A DNA stretch of 6,691 nucleotides from assembly GCA_025455445.1 (NCBI GenBank), contig JALOMN010000086.1, positions 1-6,691 on the forward strand. The letters run 5' to 3'. Both the position numbers and the translations under genes were made by a program. The notes below the pieces were generated by a model. It did not search any database, was not told the origin of the DNA, and worked only from the letters and a program-made list of their open reading frames with translations. This document shows, one piece after another, positions 6,376 through 6,691 of the stretch (position 1 is the first letter of the stretch; the number at the start of each line of letters is the position of its first letter). Source of the DNA: Cyclobacteriaceae bacterium. Its GTDB lineage: Bacteria; Bacteroidota; Bacteroidia; Cytophagales; Cyclobacteriaceae.

Positions 6376-6691
6376 CTAAACTTCTGCATCTTCCTTTTCT
6401 GGAATGCTTTCTACAATGTCCATTTCAATGCGCAGGTTATCGATAATAAACTCCTGGCGGTCGGGTGTGTTCTTGCCCATATAAAACTCCAGTATCTTTT
6501 GCAGATGTTTTTCCTTGTCAATGCGCACAGGCTGTAGTCGGATTTTATCACCAATAAAGTTTCCAAACTCTTCCGGTGATATTTCGCCTAAGCCTTTGAA
6601 TCGGGTTATCTCTGGCTTGCTGCCCAGTTTGTTCATCGCCTGCTGTTTCTCTTCATCGCTATAGCAGTAGATCGTTTCCTTTTTATTGCGC
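6376..6691 (-). CDS. parE: DNA topoisomerase IV subunit B (ParE), C-terminal 104 residues (5' part outside window)
   Basis: The frame is open from the right edge to a stop at 6378-6376 and begins mid-protein with [19 protein letters not shown]. It includes the conserved end of the TOPRIM region, [16 protein letters not shown], shared by ParE and GyrB, followed by the C-terminal helix region with D-R-Q-E-F-I. ParE carries the GHKL ATPase and the Mg-binding TOPRIM parts of topoisomerase IV; those motifs lie beyond the edge. The ATG at 6636 is an internal Met, not the start, because the reading frame continues upstream with family-like sequence. The gene is 43 bp upstream of parC on the same strand with no terminator between them, the usual parE-parC operon order. 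ParE rather than GyrB is chosen from the parC partner and the short acidic end (PEKEDAEV). Confidence 0.94.
   Translation of the reverse strand, partial: RNKKETIYCYSDEEKQQAMNKLGSKPEITRFKGLGEISPEEFGNFIGDKIRLQPVRIDKEKHLQKILEFYMGKNTPDRQEFIIDNLRIEMDIVESIPEKEDAEV

Noticed and set aside
1..6691. tRNA, rRNA, CRISPR array, insertion sequence or phage remnant
   Set aside because: No cloverleaf, regular spaced repeats, transposase-like frame or terminal repeats were seen on either strand.

Overview
The window most likely comes from a bacterium of the phylum Bacteroidota, probably a Cytophagales-like lineage. The reasons are a ParC of Bacteroidota type (972 residues, with a long charged tail), AT-rich leaders without Shine-Dalgarno sequences, a TAnnTTTG-type -7 box, and moderate-to-low GC. 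This placement is inferred from recognised protein features, not from any search.

Layout from left to right. (1) 1-1331, minus strand: a membrane-anchored serine hydrolase of the beta-lactamase/transpeptidase-like fold, cut by the left edge close to its C-terminus. (2) 1371-2825, minus strand: a secreted (alpha/alpha)6 six-hairpin glycosidase-like protein, 39 bp upstream of the hydrolase and probably co-transcribed with it. (3) 2826-2982: a divergent promoter region with a good TAnnTTTG box for the minus-strand pair. (4) 2983-3348, plus strand: a 121-residue helical protein of unknown function. (5) 3349-3413: a convergent gap holding a perfect 12-bp hairpin, the probable shared terminator. 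(6) 3414-6332, minus strand: parC, topoisomerase IV subunit A. (7) 6376-6691, minus strand: the 3' end of parE, topoisomerase IV subunit B, 43 bp upstream of parC.

ParE supplies the ATPase and TOPRIM parts and ParC the DNA cleavage and DNA-wrapping parts of the decatenase that separates daughter chromosomes, so the right half is a housekeeping parE-parC operon. The left half is accessory cell-envelope or periplasmic metabolism with no visible functional link to topoisomerase IV.

I see no obvious new multi-gene system, phage, transposon, CRISPR array or RNA gene. The most interesting part is the roughly 140-residue disordered C-terminal tail of ParC. It holds two near-identical QxxLF peptides that resemble beta sliding-clamp binding motifs, a hairpin-forming DNA segment translated as an in-frame peptide just before the second of them, and a run of ten A at which loss of one base would open an unusually long, very basic alternative tail.
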